Below the pieces are notes generated by a model. The model was not told the origin of the DNA. It saw only the letters and a list, made by a program, of their open reading frames with translations, and did no database searches. From an uncultured Christensenella sp. (GTDB lineage: Bacteria > Bacillota > Clostridia > Christensenellales > Borkfalkiaceae), in NCBI GenBank assembly GCA_910576655.1, contig CAJTJC010000008.1:1-64000 (forward strand): DNA of 64,000 nt, in the 5' to 3' direction. A program made the position numbers and the translations under genes. This document shows, in pieces, positions 6,651 through 16,045 of the stretch. Position 1 is the stretch's first letter. Each line of letters opens with the position of its first letter.

Positions 6651-7358
6651 ATGGACGTTGGCACGAAGCTTGCGCAAAGCCTGGAATTAACCGCGATAGA
6701 CGGCGTTTATTACGTAACGGGAATAGGTACGGTGACAAATTTGAATATAGCCGTACCGTCGCAATGCGACGGCGTGCCCGTAACGGTAATTGCGGGCAAC
6801 GCGTTCCGCGGGTGCCGACATATAAAAAGCGCGGTAATCCCCGCGGGGATAACGGGCATAGGCTACGGCGCCTTCCGCGACTGTGTTTCGCTTCGCGACA
6901 TTACCGTTGACAGAGGGGTCAGAACGATAGGCTACAGCGCGTTCGACGGCTGCAAAAGCCTGAAAAGCGTTGCCATTCCCGACAGCGTGGAATTTATCGA
7001 GCAATACGCCTTCCGCGGCTGCAAAAGCCTTGAAAGCGTGATTTTGGGCAAGGGCGTAAAAAGTATTCAGCGTTGCGCCTTCGACGGCTGCAAGGCGCTG
7101 ACCGAGCTGACTTTAAACGAGGGCGTGACCTCAATCGAATACGAGGCGTTCAGCCGCTGCTCGGGACTGCGCAAAATATCGCTGCCTCAAAGCCTTGCGT
7201 CTATACGCAGCTATGCGTTTTTCTCGTGCGTATCGCTTACCGAAATAATTTACGCGGGCACGCGCGAAAAGTGGAAGTCGGTTAAAAAATATCTGGATTG
7301 GAGCGCGAACACGGGCAATTACACCGTACGCTGCACCGACGGAGACGTACCCAAATAA
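6651..7358 (+). CDS. BspA-type leucine-rich repeat (LRR_5) protein
   Basis: 235 residues with about six LRR_5 units of 23 residues, each built around the pattern I-x-AF-x-C-x-S-L-x-x-V-x-IP-x-x-V (for example GNAFRGCRHIKSAVIP and YSAFDGCKSLKSVAIP), between about residues 45 and 205. It ends with the family tail AGTREKWKSV. There is no signal peptide or membrane anchor, unlike most BspA-type surface proteins, so it is probably cytosolic or the export signal is unconventional. GAGAGGGA precedes the ATG. It lies directly downstream of the structured RNA and its terminator, so attenuation is possible. Such repeats bind proteins; the partner is unknown. Confidence 0.8.
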   Translation: MDVGTKLAQSLELTAIDGVYYVTGIGTVTNLNIAVPSQCDGVPVTVIAGNAFRGCRHIKSAVIPAGITGIGYGAFRDCVSLRDITVDRGVRTIGYSAFDGCKSLKSVAIPDSVEFIEQYAFRGCKSLESVILGKGVKSIQRCAFDGCKALTELTLNEGVTSIEYEAFSRCSGLRKISLPQSLASIRSYAFFSCVSLTEIIYAGTREKWKSVKKYLDWSANTGNYTVRCTDGDVPK

Positions 7359-7389
7359 CGGCGGCGCGGACTTTAAGTCCGCGCCGCCG
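7359..7389. terminator. Bidirectional intrinsic terminator
   Basis: A 15-bp GC-rich perfect stem (arm CGGCGGCGCGGACTT) with a one-base centre lies between the converging leucine-rich-repeat and dus genes, followed by TTTAAAATT rightward. Confidence 0.9.
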
Positions 7390-7390
7390 T

Positions 7391-8329
7391 TTAAAATTCT
7401 ATTTCGTTCAATATTTCGCGCACGGCGTCCGTCGTGGGCGCCTGCATAAGCCGACCGCGCAACGCCGCGCCGTTGGGCTTGCTTTTTAAATAGAACGCAA
7501 TCATCTTGCGCATATATACGCACGCAAACCTTTCGCCGAACGCCGCAAGCGTATCGTCGAGTTGCCTGCTTACCACGGCGTGCGCGTCGTACTCCCGCCC
7601 CGTAATTCTTGCGAATATCCATGGGCGGAACATCGCCCCGCGCGCAATCATTACCCCGTCGGCGCCCGTCCTGTCAATCAGCTTGCCCGCGTCCGCGCTT
7701 GAAAAAATCCCGCCGTTTGCGATTACGGGAATATCCACCGCCGACTTCGCCTCGGCAATCGCGGCACAGTTGACCGGTCCCGCATATATCTTTTCGCGCA
7801 CTCGTCCGTGCACGCATATAATATCCGCGCCCGCGCCCTCGCACGCCCGCGCGAACTCGGCTGCAATTATATTGCCCTCGGTAAGTCCTATGCGGAACTT
7901 TACCGAAACCGCCTTGCCGCTTTTCTTTACCGCGGAAATTATTTTGCACGCCAGCGGAATATCGTTCATAAGCGCGCTGCCCTCTCCGTTGTTGTAAATT
8001 TTGGGCATCGGGCAGCCCATATTGATATCGATTAAATCGAATGGCGCAAGCTCTTCGCCGCAGGCGGCGCGTTCGATAATTTCGGGGTCGGAACCGAATA
8101 TCTGGCACGCCTTTATTCCTCCGTAGCCCTCGGGAACAGCCAAAAGCTCTTTGGTTTTTTCGCTGCCGTAAACCAGCCCCTTCGCGCTTACCATTTCGGT
8201 AAACGTCAGTCCCGCGCCCAGCTCGAAGCAAATTTTGCGGAACACCGAATTAGTGTAGCCCGCAAGCGGCGCCAAAAACACGTTGTTTTCCGTTTCGAGC
8301 GAGCCTATCTTAATTTTCTTTAACTGCAT
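7391..8329 (-). CDS. dusB: tRNA-dihydrouridine synthase (DusB type)
   Basis: 312 residues. An FMN-binding TIM barrel covers about 1-240, with LAPLAGYTN at the start, the catalytic-cysteine motif DINMGCPMPKI near residue 100, then KFRIG, CVHGR, IANGGI and GVMIARGAM. A C-terminal helical tRNA-binding domain follows. It reduces uridines in the tRNA D-loop using NADPH. Its start overlaps the end of yabN by 20 bases, so it is the last gene of the spoVT-to-dus leftward series. The ribosome-binding site is weak, consistent with coupling. DusB versus other bacterial Dus branches cannot be decided firmly by eye. Confidence 0.92.
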   Translation of the reverse strand: MQLKKIKIGSLETENNVFLAPLAGYTNSVFRKICFELGAGLTFTEMVSAKGLVYGSEKTKELLAVPEGYGGIKACQIFGSDPEIIERAACGEELAPFDLIDINMGCPMPKIYNNGEGSALMNDIPLACKIISAVKKSGKAVSVKFRIGLTEGNIIAAEFARACEGAGADIICVHGRVREKIYAGPVNCAAIAEAKSAVDIPVIANGGIFSSADAGKLIDRTGADGVMIARGAMFRPWIFARITGREYDAHAVVSRQLDDTLAAFGERFACVYMRKMIAFYLKSKPNGAALRGRLMQAPTTDAVREILNEIEF

Positions 8330-9719
8330 TTTTCGCTCTTTCCCAATACAAATCGAGTTCGAGACCGTCCAGCTCGGTCATATCCTTGCCGTCAGCGAGT
8401 ATAAGCTTTTCACACTCTACAAACCTTGCCGCAAACCTTTTAGCCGCCATTCTGAGCGCGTTTTCGCAGTCCACCCCCGCAAGGCGGCAGGTATTGACCG
8501 CGGAAAGCAGCACGTCGCCCGCCTCGTCGAAAACCCTTTGCTTGTCGCCCGACTGCATTGCTTCCACAAGCTCTGAAAACTCGTCCGAAAGCCGCTCGAA
8601 CGCGGACACGGGCGAAAGAAAGTCCATACCGCTTTTCGCTGCGCGCTTGCCCACCTTCTGCGCGTACATACACGCGGGGAAGTTCGCGGGCACCGCCTGC
8701 ACGCTTTCGCCGAACGTCGTCATGTTTTTTTCTATCGTCTTATTCTTTTCCCAGACCGAAAGCGCGTCCTCGCTGCCCTTAGCCTTGTCCGCGCCGAATA
8801 TATGCGAGTGACGGAATATCAGTTTTTTGACCAGCCGCGTTATCGCGTCGGTGCCGTTGAACGCGCCCTGCTCCTCCTTTATAACCGAGTGGAACGCCGC
8901 CTGCAACAGCACGTCGCCAGTCTCCTCCTCGATACCGTCGTCGTCGTCGCGTTCTATTGCGTCTGCAAGCTCGTACGCCTCTTCTATGGTATTGCCCCTT
9001 ATGCTCGCGTTGGTCTGCGCCCTGTCCCAGGGGCAACCGTCGGGCTTACGCAGCAGCCTGATAAGGCTTTGCAGGTCGGCGTAGTCGTAACGCTCTTTTT
9101 TAAGAAACTCGCCCTCCTCGATTGCGACCGCGCACGAGTAATCGTATTCCTTCTGTCTGTCGATTTCGTAAACCTTGATACGCGCCGCGCGCCCGCCGCG
9201 CACGAAGGTGCAGTCCGTTTCCTCGCCGTACAGGTCGGAAAGCTTCTGCTTTACAAGGCTTGCTATGTAGTAGCAGTCTATGTCGTAGACCACTGCCGCG
9301 GACGCGCTTTTAAGCCCGTCCACACCGTACGCCGAAACCGCGCTGTACGAGCTAATCCGCGCCGCGCCCGCCGCGAGCGCGCTTTTGGGCACGCCCTCTA
9401 TTATCACCGTGTCGGCGTGCTTTTTAAGTATAATCGAACACGCCGCGTCCTCGCATACCGCGCCGTCGACGCAATAGCAGACGTCCTCGGTCTTCGCCGC
9501 GTCCAGAACGGCGGCTGCAAGGTTTTTATTCAGCGTGTCGAAATTGCGGCTTGAAACGAACACGCCATCCAGCGTTTCGACGTTATAGCCCGAAAGGCTT
9601 TTAAACGACGCCGTGCCGTCGGTGCGCGCGATTATCCGCGACGCAGCGCTCAATGCAAGCTCAGCTTTTTTGGTCAAGTCGTCTGGGCAGTTGCCCAATC
9701 CTATCAGCGTTATTCTCAT
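8310..9719 (-). CDS. yabN: YabN-type protein: tetrapyrrole methylase-like domain plus MazG nucleotide pyrophosphohydrolase
   Basis: 469 residues, near the usual 480-490. Residues 1 to about 205 form a tetrapyrrole-methylase-like domain starting ITLIGLGNCPDDLT; the usual glycine-rich cofactor motifs are poorly kept, so methylase activity is doubtful. Residues 215 to 460 carry MazG with RKPDGCPWDRAQT and the metal-binding EEAYELADAI...EEETGDVLLQ, then a weaker second MazG half. MazG hydrolyses nucleoside triphosphates to limit aberrant nucleotides. GGAGG lies nine bases before the ATG. The start overlaps the end of spoVB by 59 bases, as neighbours in one operon. The order spoVB-yabN matches Bacillus. 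Confidence 0.92.
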   Translation of the reverse strand: MRITLIGLGNCPDDLTKKAELALSAASRIIARTDGTASFKSLSGYNVETLDGVFVSSRNFDTLNKNLAAAVLDAAKTEDVCYCVDGAVCEDAACSIILKKHADTVIIEGVPKSALAAGAARISSYSAVSAYGVDGLKSASAAVVYDIDCYYIASLVKQKLSDLYGEETDCTFVRGGRAARIKVYEIDRQKEYDYSCAVAIEEGEFLKKERYDYADLQSLIRLLRKPDGCPWDRAQTNASIRGNTIEEAYELADAIERDDDDGIEEETGDVLLQAAFHSVIKEEQGAFNGTDAITRLVKKLIFRHSHIFGADKAKGSEDALSVWEKNKTIEKNMTTFGESVQAVPANFPACMYAQKVGKRAAKSGMDFLSPVSAFERLSDEFSELVEAMQSGDKQRVFDEAGDVLLSAVNTCRLAGVDCENALRMAAKRFAARFVECEKLILADGKDMTELDGLELDLYWERAKNAVKEN

Positions 9720-11019
9720 TTATGCGTCCTCCGTGTTCCCTGATAATATACCAGAAATTAATCAAAGTAGCAACCAAATAACTGCAATTCGCCGAGATTG
9801 CCGCGCCAGCAATCGAAAGCGAAGTAAATTTAATCAGCGCGGCGGTAAGCAGCACGCGCAAAATTGCCGTGACCCACTGCGTGACCGTGCTTTTTATCGG
9901 CTTGCCGAGCGCGGTAAGACACGCCGACGACGTCTGCACGAGCGACAGCGTAACCGCGTTTACCGACATTATTCTGACCAGCAGCAACAGCAATTCCTTG
10001 TTTTCGGGCTCTAAAGACTTGAATATGAGATTGACCGCAAACGGCGCGAATACGAACAGCGCCACCGCAGCGGGCGCGGATATTGCGAACGTGATTAAAA
10101 GCGCCTTGTACGCCTTTGCCTTTGCCGCGTCGAGGTCGCCCTTTTCGGCAAGCGGGGAAATCTGAGGCACGCTTGCCGCGGCAAGCCCGTACGTAACCGA
10201 CACGGGCAGATTTATTATAGTTACCGCGCAGCCCGAAAAAATGCCGTACAGCGCGGTTGCCTCGCCCGAAATATCGCGCAGAAACCGCACCGCGACTATA
10301 CTTTCCAAAAGCTGGCTGACCGGCAGCGCAATCGCGGTAAGCGTAAGCGGAACGGTGTATTTGACTATCGCCGAAACGGGCGGCGAAGGCACCTTGAAAA
10401 GGGGCAGGCGCGCCCGCTTTTTAAAGTACCATATAAGAGCGAGCGCGGTTGCGGCAACCTCGCTGACCGTGACCGAAAACAGCGTCGACGCGACGGCAAG
10501 CGGCAGATTGTCCCTGAAAAAGTATGCAAGCACGCAGCCGAGCGCGACCTTGACGAGCTGCTCCGTCACCTCGGTAACGGCGGTCGGATACATATTCCCC
10601 TTGCCCTGAAAATAGCCGCGCACGACGGACAGCACCGATACGAAGAACACCGACGGACAGAGCATTATGCAGCAGAGCTTAATTGCGGGCTCGGTTTGAA
10701 GCGCGGCGAGCGGGGCGGATAAAAAGTACATGAGAATAGTGCCTATTATACCGATTGCGCCGTACAGCCTGAATGCCTGCCGTTCCGCGCCCGCCTTTCC
10801 CGACGAGATTATGCGGGCGATACCCGTAGGTATGCCCGAAGCCGAAACGGTTAAAAGAATACAGTACAGGGGGTATACCATCTGATATATCCCCATTCCC
10901 TCGCCGCCGAGAAAGTTGGTAAGCGGTATACGGTAAATCGCGCCGAGCATTTTGGAAATGAACCCGCCCAACGATATAAGTATCGCGCCCTTTATAAACG
11001 ATTGCTTTTGACTGAACAT
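9661..11019 (-). CDS. spoVB: SpoVB / MATE-like lipid II or polysaccharide flippase family
   Basis: 452 residues with about 12-14 hydrophobic segments and the MVF/MOP-superfamily pattern: FIKGAILISLGGFISKMLG, a LGGEGMGIYQMVYPLY stretch and VVRGYFQGKGNMYPTAVTEV, which is typical of SpoVB/YtgP proteins. In Bacillus SpoVB acts in spore cortex synthesis, probably moving lipid-linked precursors. Position next to yabN and near spoVT supports this assignment over the paralogue MurJ. The start has GGGG about eight bases upstream, weak but reasonable. The C-terminus runs 59 bases into yabN in another frame. Confidence 0.85.
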   Translation of the reverse strand: MFSQKQSFIKGAILISLGGFISKMLGAIYRIPLTNFLGGEGMGIYQMVYPLYCILLTVSASGIPTGIARIISSGKAGAERQAFRLYGAIGIIGTILMYFLSAPLAALQTEPAIKLCCIMLCPSVFFVSVLSVVRGYFQGKGNMYPTAVTEVTEQLVKVALGCVLAYFFRDNLPLAVASTLFSVTVSEVAATALALIWYFKKRARLPLFKVPSPPVSAIVKYTVPLTLTAIALPVSQLLESIVAVRFLRDISGEATALYGIFSGCAVTIINLPVSVTYGLAAASVPQISPLAEKGDLDAAKAKAYKALLITFAISAPAAVALFVFAPFAVNLIFKSLEPENKELLLLLVRIMSVNAVTLSLVQTSSACLTALGKPIKSTVTQWVTAILRVLLTAALIKFTSLSIAGAAISANCSYLVATLINFWYIIREHGGRINENNADRIGQLPRRLDQKS

Positions 11020-11063
11020 AAGTAAAACCCCGCTACGGTAGTATGCGGAGTTTGTATATTATT

Positions 11064-11093
11064 AAACGGTCGCCCGAAATCGGGTGACCGTTT
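11064..11093. terminator. Intrinsic terminator (hairpin)
   Basis: AAACGGTCGCCCGA and TCGGGTGACCGTTT form a stem with one mismatch, with T-rich sequence on both sides. It ends the surface-protein transcript and separates it from spoVB. Confidence 0.75.
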
Positions 11094-11095
11094 TT

Positions 11096-14000
11096 TTAAT
11101 AATCTTCGTCGTAGTCTTCGTCCTCGTCGTCTTCGTCGTCGTCATAGTCGTAGTCGTCGTCATAGTAATCGTCGTCGGCGCGCCTGCGCTTGCGGCTTAC
11201 TAAGACTATTATTAGTATCAACAGCAATAAGCCTATGCCTATTACTATCACTACCCAGTAGTTGCCTTTCACGAACTCGCCTATATCCTCGAAGAACTCG
11301 CCCGCGCCGCTGCCCTTGGGCACGGTGTAAAGCGTCTTTGCCGAGGTCTGTACTCCGTCCTCCTCGCTACCGTTCTCGAACTCGAAGTTAACCGCCGCAC
11401 TGCCCGAAAGCTTCGCGTCTACGTATAACGAACTGCCCTTTACGAACTCCACGCTTTCAAGCGCGTCGCTGTACTGGTCCAAGTAATAACTGTATTCAAG
11501 TTTAAGAACTTTGCTGTCTCTCAGCAGTCCCTTTACCCAGTCCGGCAAATCGAGATACGCTCCCTCCTTCCCGCTCTTGTTCCACGTATCCTCGGTTATT
11601 ATAAATTTGCCGATATGCCAGTTATACTCGTACTCGCTTACTCCCTCGCCAAACTCGTAGTTGTCGCCGTCAATAAGCCGTATCTTTGTATAATAACCCT
11701 GCTCGCGCCAGTCCGTGCCGCTGTCTATTCCGCCGTCACTATCGCCGAGTATCGTCATTATCCTGTCGTCGTAGCCCTCGATACAGTCCTTGAAATAGAT
11801 TACTCCGCCGTTATAGGTTATTCCCTCTTTCAGCGTGGGCAGCTCTACCTTTCTCTTGGCTATTATAAGTCTGTATTCGTTATCGCCCGTTACTACGTAC
11901 GTTTCGCTGTTTTCGGCCGTTACCGTTACTTTTATCTTATACTCGCCTGCGCCTAATCCGTTTATAAACGCCGTAAGCTCCGAGCTGTCGCCCGCAAAGA
12001 CTACTTCCTCTTCCAAAGCTCCGCCGCTTATTCTCACTTCCGTTCTCGTCCGCTCGTCCGAGTTGCCTCTCTTGACCTCGAAACCGAAATTGACCTTTCC
12101 GTACTCAGCGTTCTCTTCGCAACTAATCGCTACCGTAAGCGCGGTCTTGGGCGTGCCCGTTGTGAAGCTGCGGTAGCTCGGAGATATTACCACCTCTCCG
12201 TCGCTTACCGTCTGGCGTACGTATACCTTGCCCGTTATAGCCGTAGTTTCCGTCCAGTGCTCGGATATATACGCTTCAAGCTCCTCTTTTGTGAACTCTC
12301 CCTCTTCTCCGTCCACGGTGAAGTAATACTCGAAAAAGCCCGAATAGTCCCCGCCGTCCGCAAACTCTATTGCCGCAAACTCGAACGTGTTTTCTCCAGC
12401 CGTTACCGTCTGCTTGCCAGTCCAGTTATATTCAAGAGACTTAGCAGTTATCTCCCACTGCTTGCTTACCTCTGCATATCCGCCGTCCGCTGTAGTGTAA
12501 TTGCCGTTACTTATCGTTATCTCTGCAGTAGTACTCTTTTCGCCCTTTTCGGTAAGGTCGTTGTTGTTGCGGTACTCTACCGTATACTCGCCATCTTTTA
12601 ATCCTATTCCCGCAAAGTACTCGGGTGAGATTCTCACCGTTACCGCTCGGTTATCGAACGACGGCATACTACCTTCTCTCAATGCCTGCCAGTCGCTATC
12701 ACCCGCGTACTGCCATTCCCACGTCGCTTCGCTAAAATCGAGGACCTTCGGTACTATCCTTATTTTTAAAGTGTAGGTCTCGTCAAAGCTGTATAGGTTG
12801 GGGTCTGACGCTACGATATGCACCGTCGCCGTATACTCGCCTGCGTTTATCGCAGTCTGCCAGTCTCCGCCGTAGCTCTCTATTTCCAGCTCCGCAGCGC
12901 TCGCGCTCGAATTGATGTCTACCGTAAGCGTAAACGCCTTGCCCGTATACTCCAATTCAAGGTATCCGTCCTTGCAGTCCTCTATCGTATAGCTCTTGCC
13001 GTCTATCTTCCACTTGATTTCGTTCTCGCCTAAGTCTAACCCTTCCGCCGTTATCCTGAACGAATGAGTTGCCGCTTCTCGCTCGATATAGTTCCCGACC
13101 TCGGCGGTCTTTACCGTTAGCACGTAATCCCCAGTGCCGTAGTTCTTAGGGATTGTTACGCTTTGAGTGCCGTCTCCGTTGTCCGTTACTACAAGCTTTG
13201 AAGAGCCTGCTCCGCCCTTACTGTACGTCGCTTCAAGCTTTACGCTGTCTCCCGTTACAAGACCCGTAACCCGAAACTTTAATTCCACGTCCTCGCCCTT
13301 TGACCATTCCGTTGCGTTGATTTCGTCCGAGACTATTACTATCTTCTTTTTCTCTATGCTTACGCTTAAGCCCGTTTCGCCACTCCACTCGTACAGGCTT
13401 TCGTCCTTTAATCTGTATTCTATTGCGTACTCGCCCGCGTCCTTGACTGTCAGCGTGACGCCGTCAAAGCTGATTGCTCCCTCCGGCACGACGTATTCCA
13501 TTATTTCGCCGTCGTAACCCTCGAATACAAACTCCTGCTCGTTGCCGTTGTACGGCGCCGTAGCGCTGCCTCCCGCCGTCAAAACAGGATACGGGGTAAC
13601 GATTTTAGAAACAGTAAATTCGTCGGAAACAGCATTGACGGAATAATTACAAGCGGCGGCATTTTCAAGCGCGGCAAGCGCAATCCATTGTCCGACGTGC
13701 GTCGGACTTTCAACCGCACTGTTGGGACTGTCCCCCGGCTGATAATATTTGGTTTTAAGCTTGGGATATTTATCGCCCGTATCGCGCCCGTAAATCTGGC
13801 TTTCGTCCTCAAAGCGCGCAACGGTCAAACCGTTTTGCTCTTCGAATATTACGGAAAGCGGCTTAGCCATTATTTTGAACGTAAACGAACGCGTGTCGGA
13901 AGAATTGCTTTCGCCGTCGCTCCACGCGTAATTTCCCGAAACAAGCTTTACGTTGACGGTAGAAGACCCCGCGTCCGTAAACTTATCGTTGATTTCTATT

Positions 14001-15253
14001 ATAGACGGGTCTGAATAAACGCTCTGGTCGTACCACGCGGGTTTATCGGCGAGCGTTTTCAACGATTGCTCCGCGCCGTTGTACTCCGCCGTGATTACAG
14101 AGTTTTTTGGCGAGGTAATGACTATCGGCGTTACGGTAAACGTAAACGTCTGGTCGTCCGTCGTTTTCGTCCCGTCGCCGAGCAGCCATTGCACGCCGTC
14201 GTTTAGCGCCGCGTTGGACAGCGACGCGGTAACGGTATACGTTCCGCTTTCCTTGACGGTATCGGCGCAGCTGAAAACCATTCCCCCGTCGACGTACCAG
14301 TCCGCGGACGTTATGGCAGTGCTTAGCGGATTGAGCATATCCGTACCGTCGTATTCCCCGGTAACCGCCTTAGGTGCACTGTAAAACAGCGTCTCCTCCG
14401 AAACAAGCGTCGGCGTTATAATGCATTGACCGTTAATCGTTGAAGGATTTGACGAACCGTAACCGAGACCCGTCCAAAGCCCGAAACGCTGAGTAAATGT
14501 TTGGGGCGCGTCTGTTTTATTGGCATAAACAGCTTGAATATCCTTAGTACCGACAACGCCACCGTAGCCGCCGCTGCTATACTGAAAAAATACGGAATAC
14601 TCGGGTTTAATTCCGTTAGGGTCGTAAACAGAAGTGCCTATTCTGCTTTCGCTGTACCCGATAAAGAGGTCCTTCGAAGGGTCTTCCGCCATCGCCGCAT
14701 CAGATACGGTTTTGGCCGTAGGCGCGGTCACCGTATCGTTCGAATAACCGTAATCGAACAATTCGAACCCCATACCCGAATCGATATAATTACCTCTAAC
14801 GGAAGAAAAGTTCATATTGTAGTTAACGACGTATTCCTGCCTTGCCGGCACTACGATGCTTGCGGTAAATTCCGTATAAACACCTTTACCCTCGTAAGTA
14901 CTGCTTGAAGTCCCGAAAACGAGCGTGTTTTTCGAAGTTTCGTCAAAGGCGGCGTACAAATTGTGACCCGTAGCCCAACTTGATTCGGCCCCGAATTTAA
15001 CGTCAATAGGGCTTGAGCGATACAGATAGAAAAACTTTTGCGAACCGCCGTCAACCGCGTAAGTGCAGTTTAATTGCACCGGCTCCTCGCCGCCCTCGGC
15101 TTTTACCGTATTTGGCAACAAAAAAGTACAGCCCAATAAAGCCGTACATAAAAAGGTCAGTATTAAAGACAGCCAAAGGCATTTGCCGTGGCTTACACTA
15201 TAAGGGGCGTACCCCCCCCCTATTTTTTTTGTGTTTGCTATATTTTTCAACAT
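11096..15253 (-). CDS. Giant surface protein with Ig-like/MBG-type repeats and C-terminal membrane anchor
   Basis: 1385 residues. A signal peptide runs to about residue 52 (hydrophobic LWLSLILTFLCTALLGCTF, then VKAEGG). The middle is a chain of beta-rich repeats with YNG and DAGEY...V motifs (for example PYNGNEQEFVFEGY and VKDAGEYAIEYRL), typical of MBG/Ig-like extracellular domains. Near the C-terminus a hydrophobic helix (WVVIVIGIGLLLLILIIVLV) is followed by RKRRR and an acidic Asp/Glu/Tyr tail, giving an external body and a cytoplasmic tail. There is no LPXTG. The ATG at 15253 has AGGTG six bases upstream; an in-frame GTG lies three codons earlier. The first 15 codons contain A8 and G9 runs (see repeat). 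It separates spoVT from spoVB. The role is probably adhesion or surface structure. Confidence 0.85.
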   Translation of the reverse strand: MLKNIANTKKIGGGYAPYSVSHGKCLWLSLILTFLCTALLGCTFLLPNTVKAEGGEEPVQLNCTYAVDGGSQKFFYLYRSSPIDVKFGAESSWATGHNLYAAFDETSKNTLVFGTSSSTYEGKGVYTEFTASIVVPARQEYVVNYNMNFSSVRGNYIDSGMGFELFDYGYSNDTVTAPTAKTVSDAAMAEDPSKDLFIGYSESRIGTSVYDPNGIKPEYSVFFQYSSGGYGGVVGTKDIQAVYANKTDAPQTFTQRFGLWTGLGYGSSNPSTINGQCIITPTLVSEETLFYSAPKAVTGEYDGTDMLNPLSTAITSADWYVDGGMVFSCADTVKESGTYTVTASLSNAALNDGVQWLLGDGTKTTDDQTFTFTVTPIVITSPKNSVITAEYNGAEQSLKTLADKPAWYDQSVYSDPSIIEINDKFTDAGSSTVNVKLVSGNYAWSDGESNSSDTRSFTFKIMAKPLSVIFEEQNGLTVARFEDESQIYGRDTGDKYPKLKTKYYQPGDSPNSAVESPTHVGQWIALAALENAAACNYSVNAVSDEFTVSKIVTPYPVLTAGGSATAPYNGNEQEFVFEGYDGEIMEYVVPEGAISFDGVTLTVKDAGEYAIEYRLKDESLYEWSGETGLSVSIEKKKIVIVSDEINATEWSKGEDVELKFRVTGLVTGDSVKLEATYSKGGAGSSKLVVTDNGDGTQSVTIPKNYGTGDYVLTVKTAEVGNYIEREAATHSFRITAEGLDLGENEIKWKIDGKSYTIEDCKDGYLELEYTGKAFTLTVDINSSASAAELEIESYGGDWQTAINAGEYTATVHIVASDPNLYSFDETYTLKIRIVPKVLDFSEATWEWQYAGDSDWQALREGSMPSFDNRAVTVRISPEYFAGIGLKDGEYTVEYRNNNDLTEKGEKSTTAEITISNGNYTTADGGYAEVSKQWEITAKSLEYNWTGKQTVTAGENTFEFAAIEFADGGDYSGFFEYYFTVDGEEGEFTKEELEAYISEHWTETTAITGKVYVRQTVSDGEVVISPSYRSFTTGTPKTALTVAISCEENAEYGKVNFGFEVKRGNSDERTRTEVRISGGALEEEVVFAGDSSELTAFINGLGAGEYKIKVTVTAENSETYVVTGDNEYRLIIAKRKVELPTLKEGITYNGGVIYFKDCIEGYDDRIMTILGDSDGGIDSGTDWREQGYYTKIRLIDGDNYEFGEGVSEYEYNWHIGKFIITEDTWNKSGKEGAYLDLPDWVKGLLRDSKVLKLEYSYYLDQYSDALESVEFVKGSSLYVDAKLSGSAAVNFEFENGSEEDGVQTSAKTLYTVPKGSGAGEFFEDIGEFVKGNYWVVIVIGIGLLLLILIIVLVSRKRRRADDDYYDDDYDYDDDEDDEDEDYDEDY
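15212..15230 (-). repeat. Homopolymer tracts A8 and G9 in start region of surface protein gene
   Basis: On the coding strand, eight A are followed by TA and nine G, encoding KKIGGGY at about residues 9-15, upstream of the signal-peptide core. Gain or loss of one base would frameshift the whole protein, the classic arrangement of contingency loci. The present length is in frame. Confidence 0.8.
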
Positions 15254-15342
15254 AATAATCACCTGTTCGCTAAATTATAGCATAAATTTGACCCGGTTTC
15301 AAGCCTTTTTTATAAAATAAATACTATAAATTTACGCAAAAC

Positions 15343-15373
15343 GCCGCATGGCGCGTCAAAAGCGCCCTGCGGC
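15343..15373 (-). terminator. Intrinsic terminator of spoVT
   Basis: A GCCGCA-GGCGC stem with a bulge is followed on the minus strand by GTTTTGCG, 16 bases after the spoVT stop. It implies that spoVT is mostly transcribed alone. Confidence 0.65.
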
Positions 15374-15388
15374 TTAGGTTTTTAAAGC

Positions 15389-15931
15389 TTATTCGAACTG
15401 GTTTGCAAGTATGTTCGCCGAAAGCTGCGCAAGCTTGCAGGCGGAAGCCTCGATACGCGCGCCCTGCTCGGTAGAAACAAGCGCAACCGCGCCGAGACAG
15501 TCGCCGTTACAGACGATGGGGACAATTATCTGCGCGGTAACGCTTTCGTCCTCGTCGGTAATGGGAATAACGTCGCCGCCCTCGGAAAGGTTTGCGATAT
15601 AGCTTTTACGCTCGCGCAAAATTTTTTCCATTTTCTCGGAAAGGCTCTTTTTATCGAAGGCGCGCTGACCCCTGCCGGAAGCGAAAATCACCTCGTCCGT
15701 GTCGCAAATAACCGCAATATGCCCCGAAAGGTCGGACAACGATTTTGCCGTTCCCGACGAAAATTTATCAAGCGAGGCAATGGGCGAATACTTTTTAAGC
15801 ATAAGCTCGTCCCTGTCGGTAAATATTTCAAGCGGGTCGCCCGATTTAAGGCGAAGAGTACTTCTTATTTCTTTGGGGATAACAACTCTGCCAAGTTCGT
15901 CTATTCTACGTACTATTCCTGTTGCTTTCAT
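15389..15931 (-). CDS. spoVT: Stage V sporulation transcription factor SpoVT (AbrB family)
   Basis: 180 residues, the usual length. An AbrB-type swapped-hairpin DNA-binding domain occupies about 1-50 (TGIVRRIDELGRVVIPKEIR, then SGDPLEIF), followed by a GAF-like C-terminal domain. The ATG at 15931 has AGGAG about five bases upstream; ten more codons upstream are in frame but unlike the family. SpoVT tunes sigma-G-dependent genes in the forespore, which makes its presence beside a broken sigG notable. Downstream lies the inserted surface gene, then spoVB and yabN. Confidence 0.95.
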   Translation of the reverse strand: MKATGIVRRIDELGRVVIPKEIRSTLRLKSGDPLEIFTDRDELMLKKYSPIASLDKFSSGTAKSLSDLSGHIAVICDTDEVIFASGRGQRAFDKKSLSEKMEKILRERKSYIANLSEGGDVIPITDEDESVTAQIIVPIVCNGDCLGAVALVSTEQGARIEASACKLAQLSANILANQFE

Positions 15932-16008
15932 TTTTTCTCCTATATAGGCACAGCCGCCCATACAATGAGTTTGTGAATATTTTAAGGCATTATACGCATC
16001 TCAAACAA

Positions 16009-16045
16009 TTTAAAAGAGGGACCCGAAAAGGGACCCTCTTTTAAA
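16009..16045 (-). terminator. Intrinsic terminator of the envelope operon
   Basis: TTTAAAAGAGGG and CCCTCTTTTAAA arms enclose a second CCC/GGG pairing. It lies directly after the stop of the 16046-18475 gene. Confidence 0.8.
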
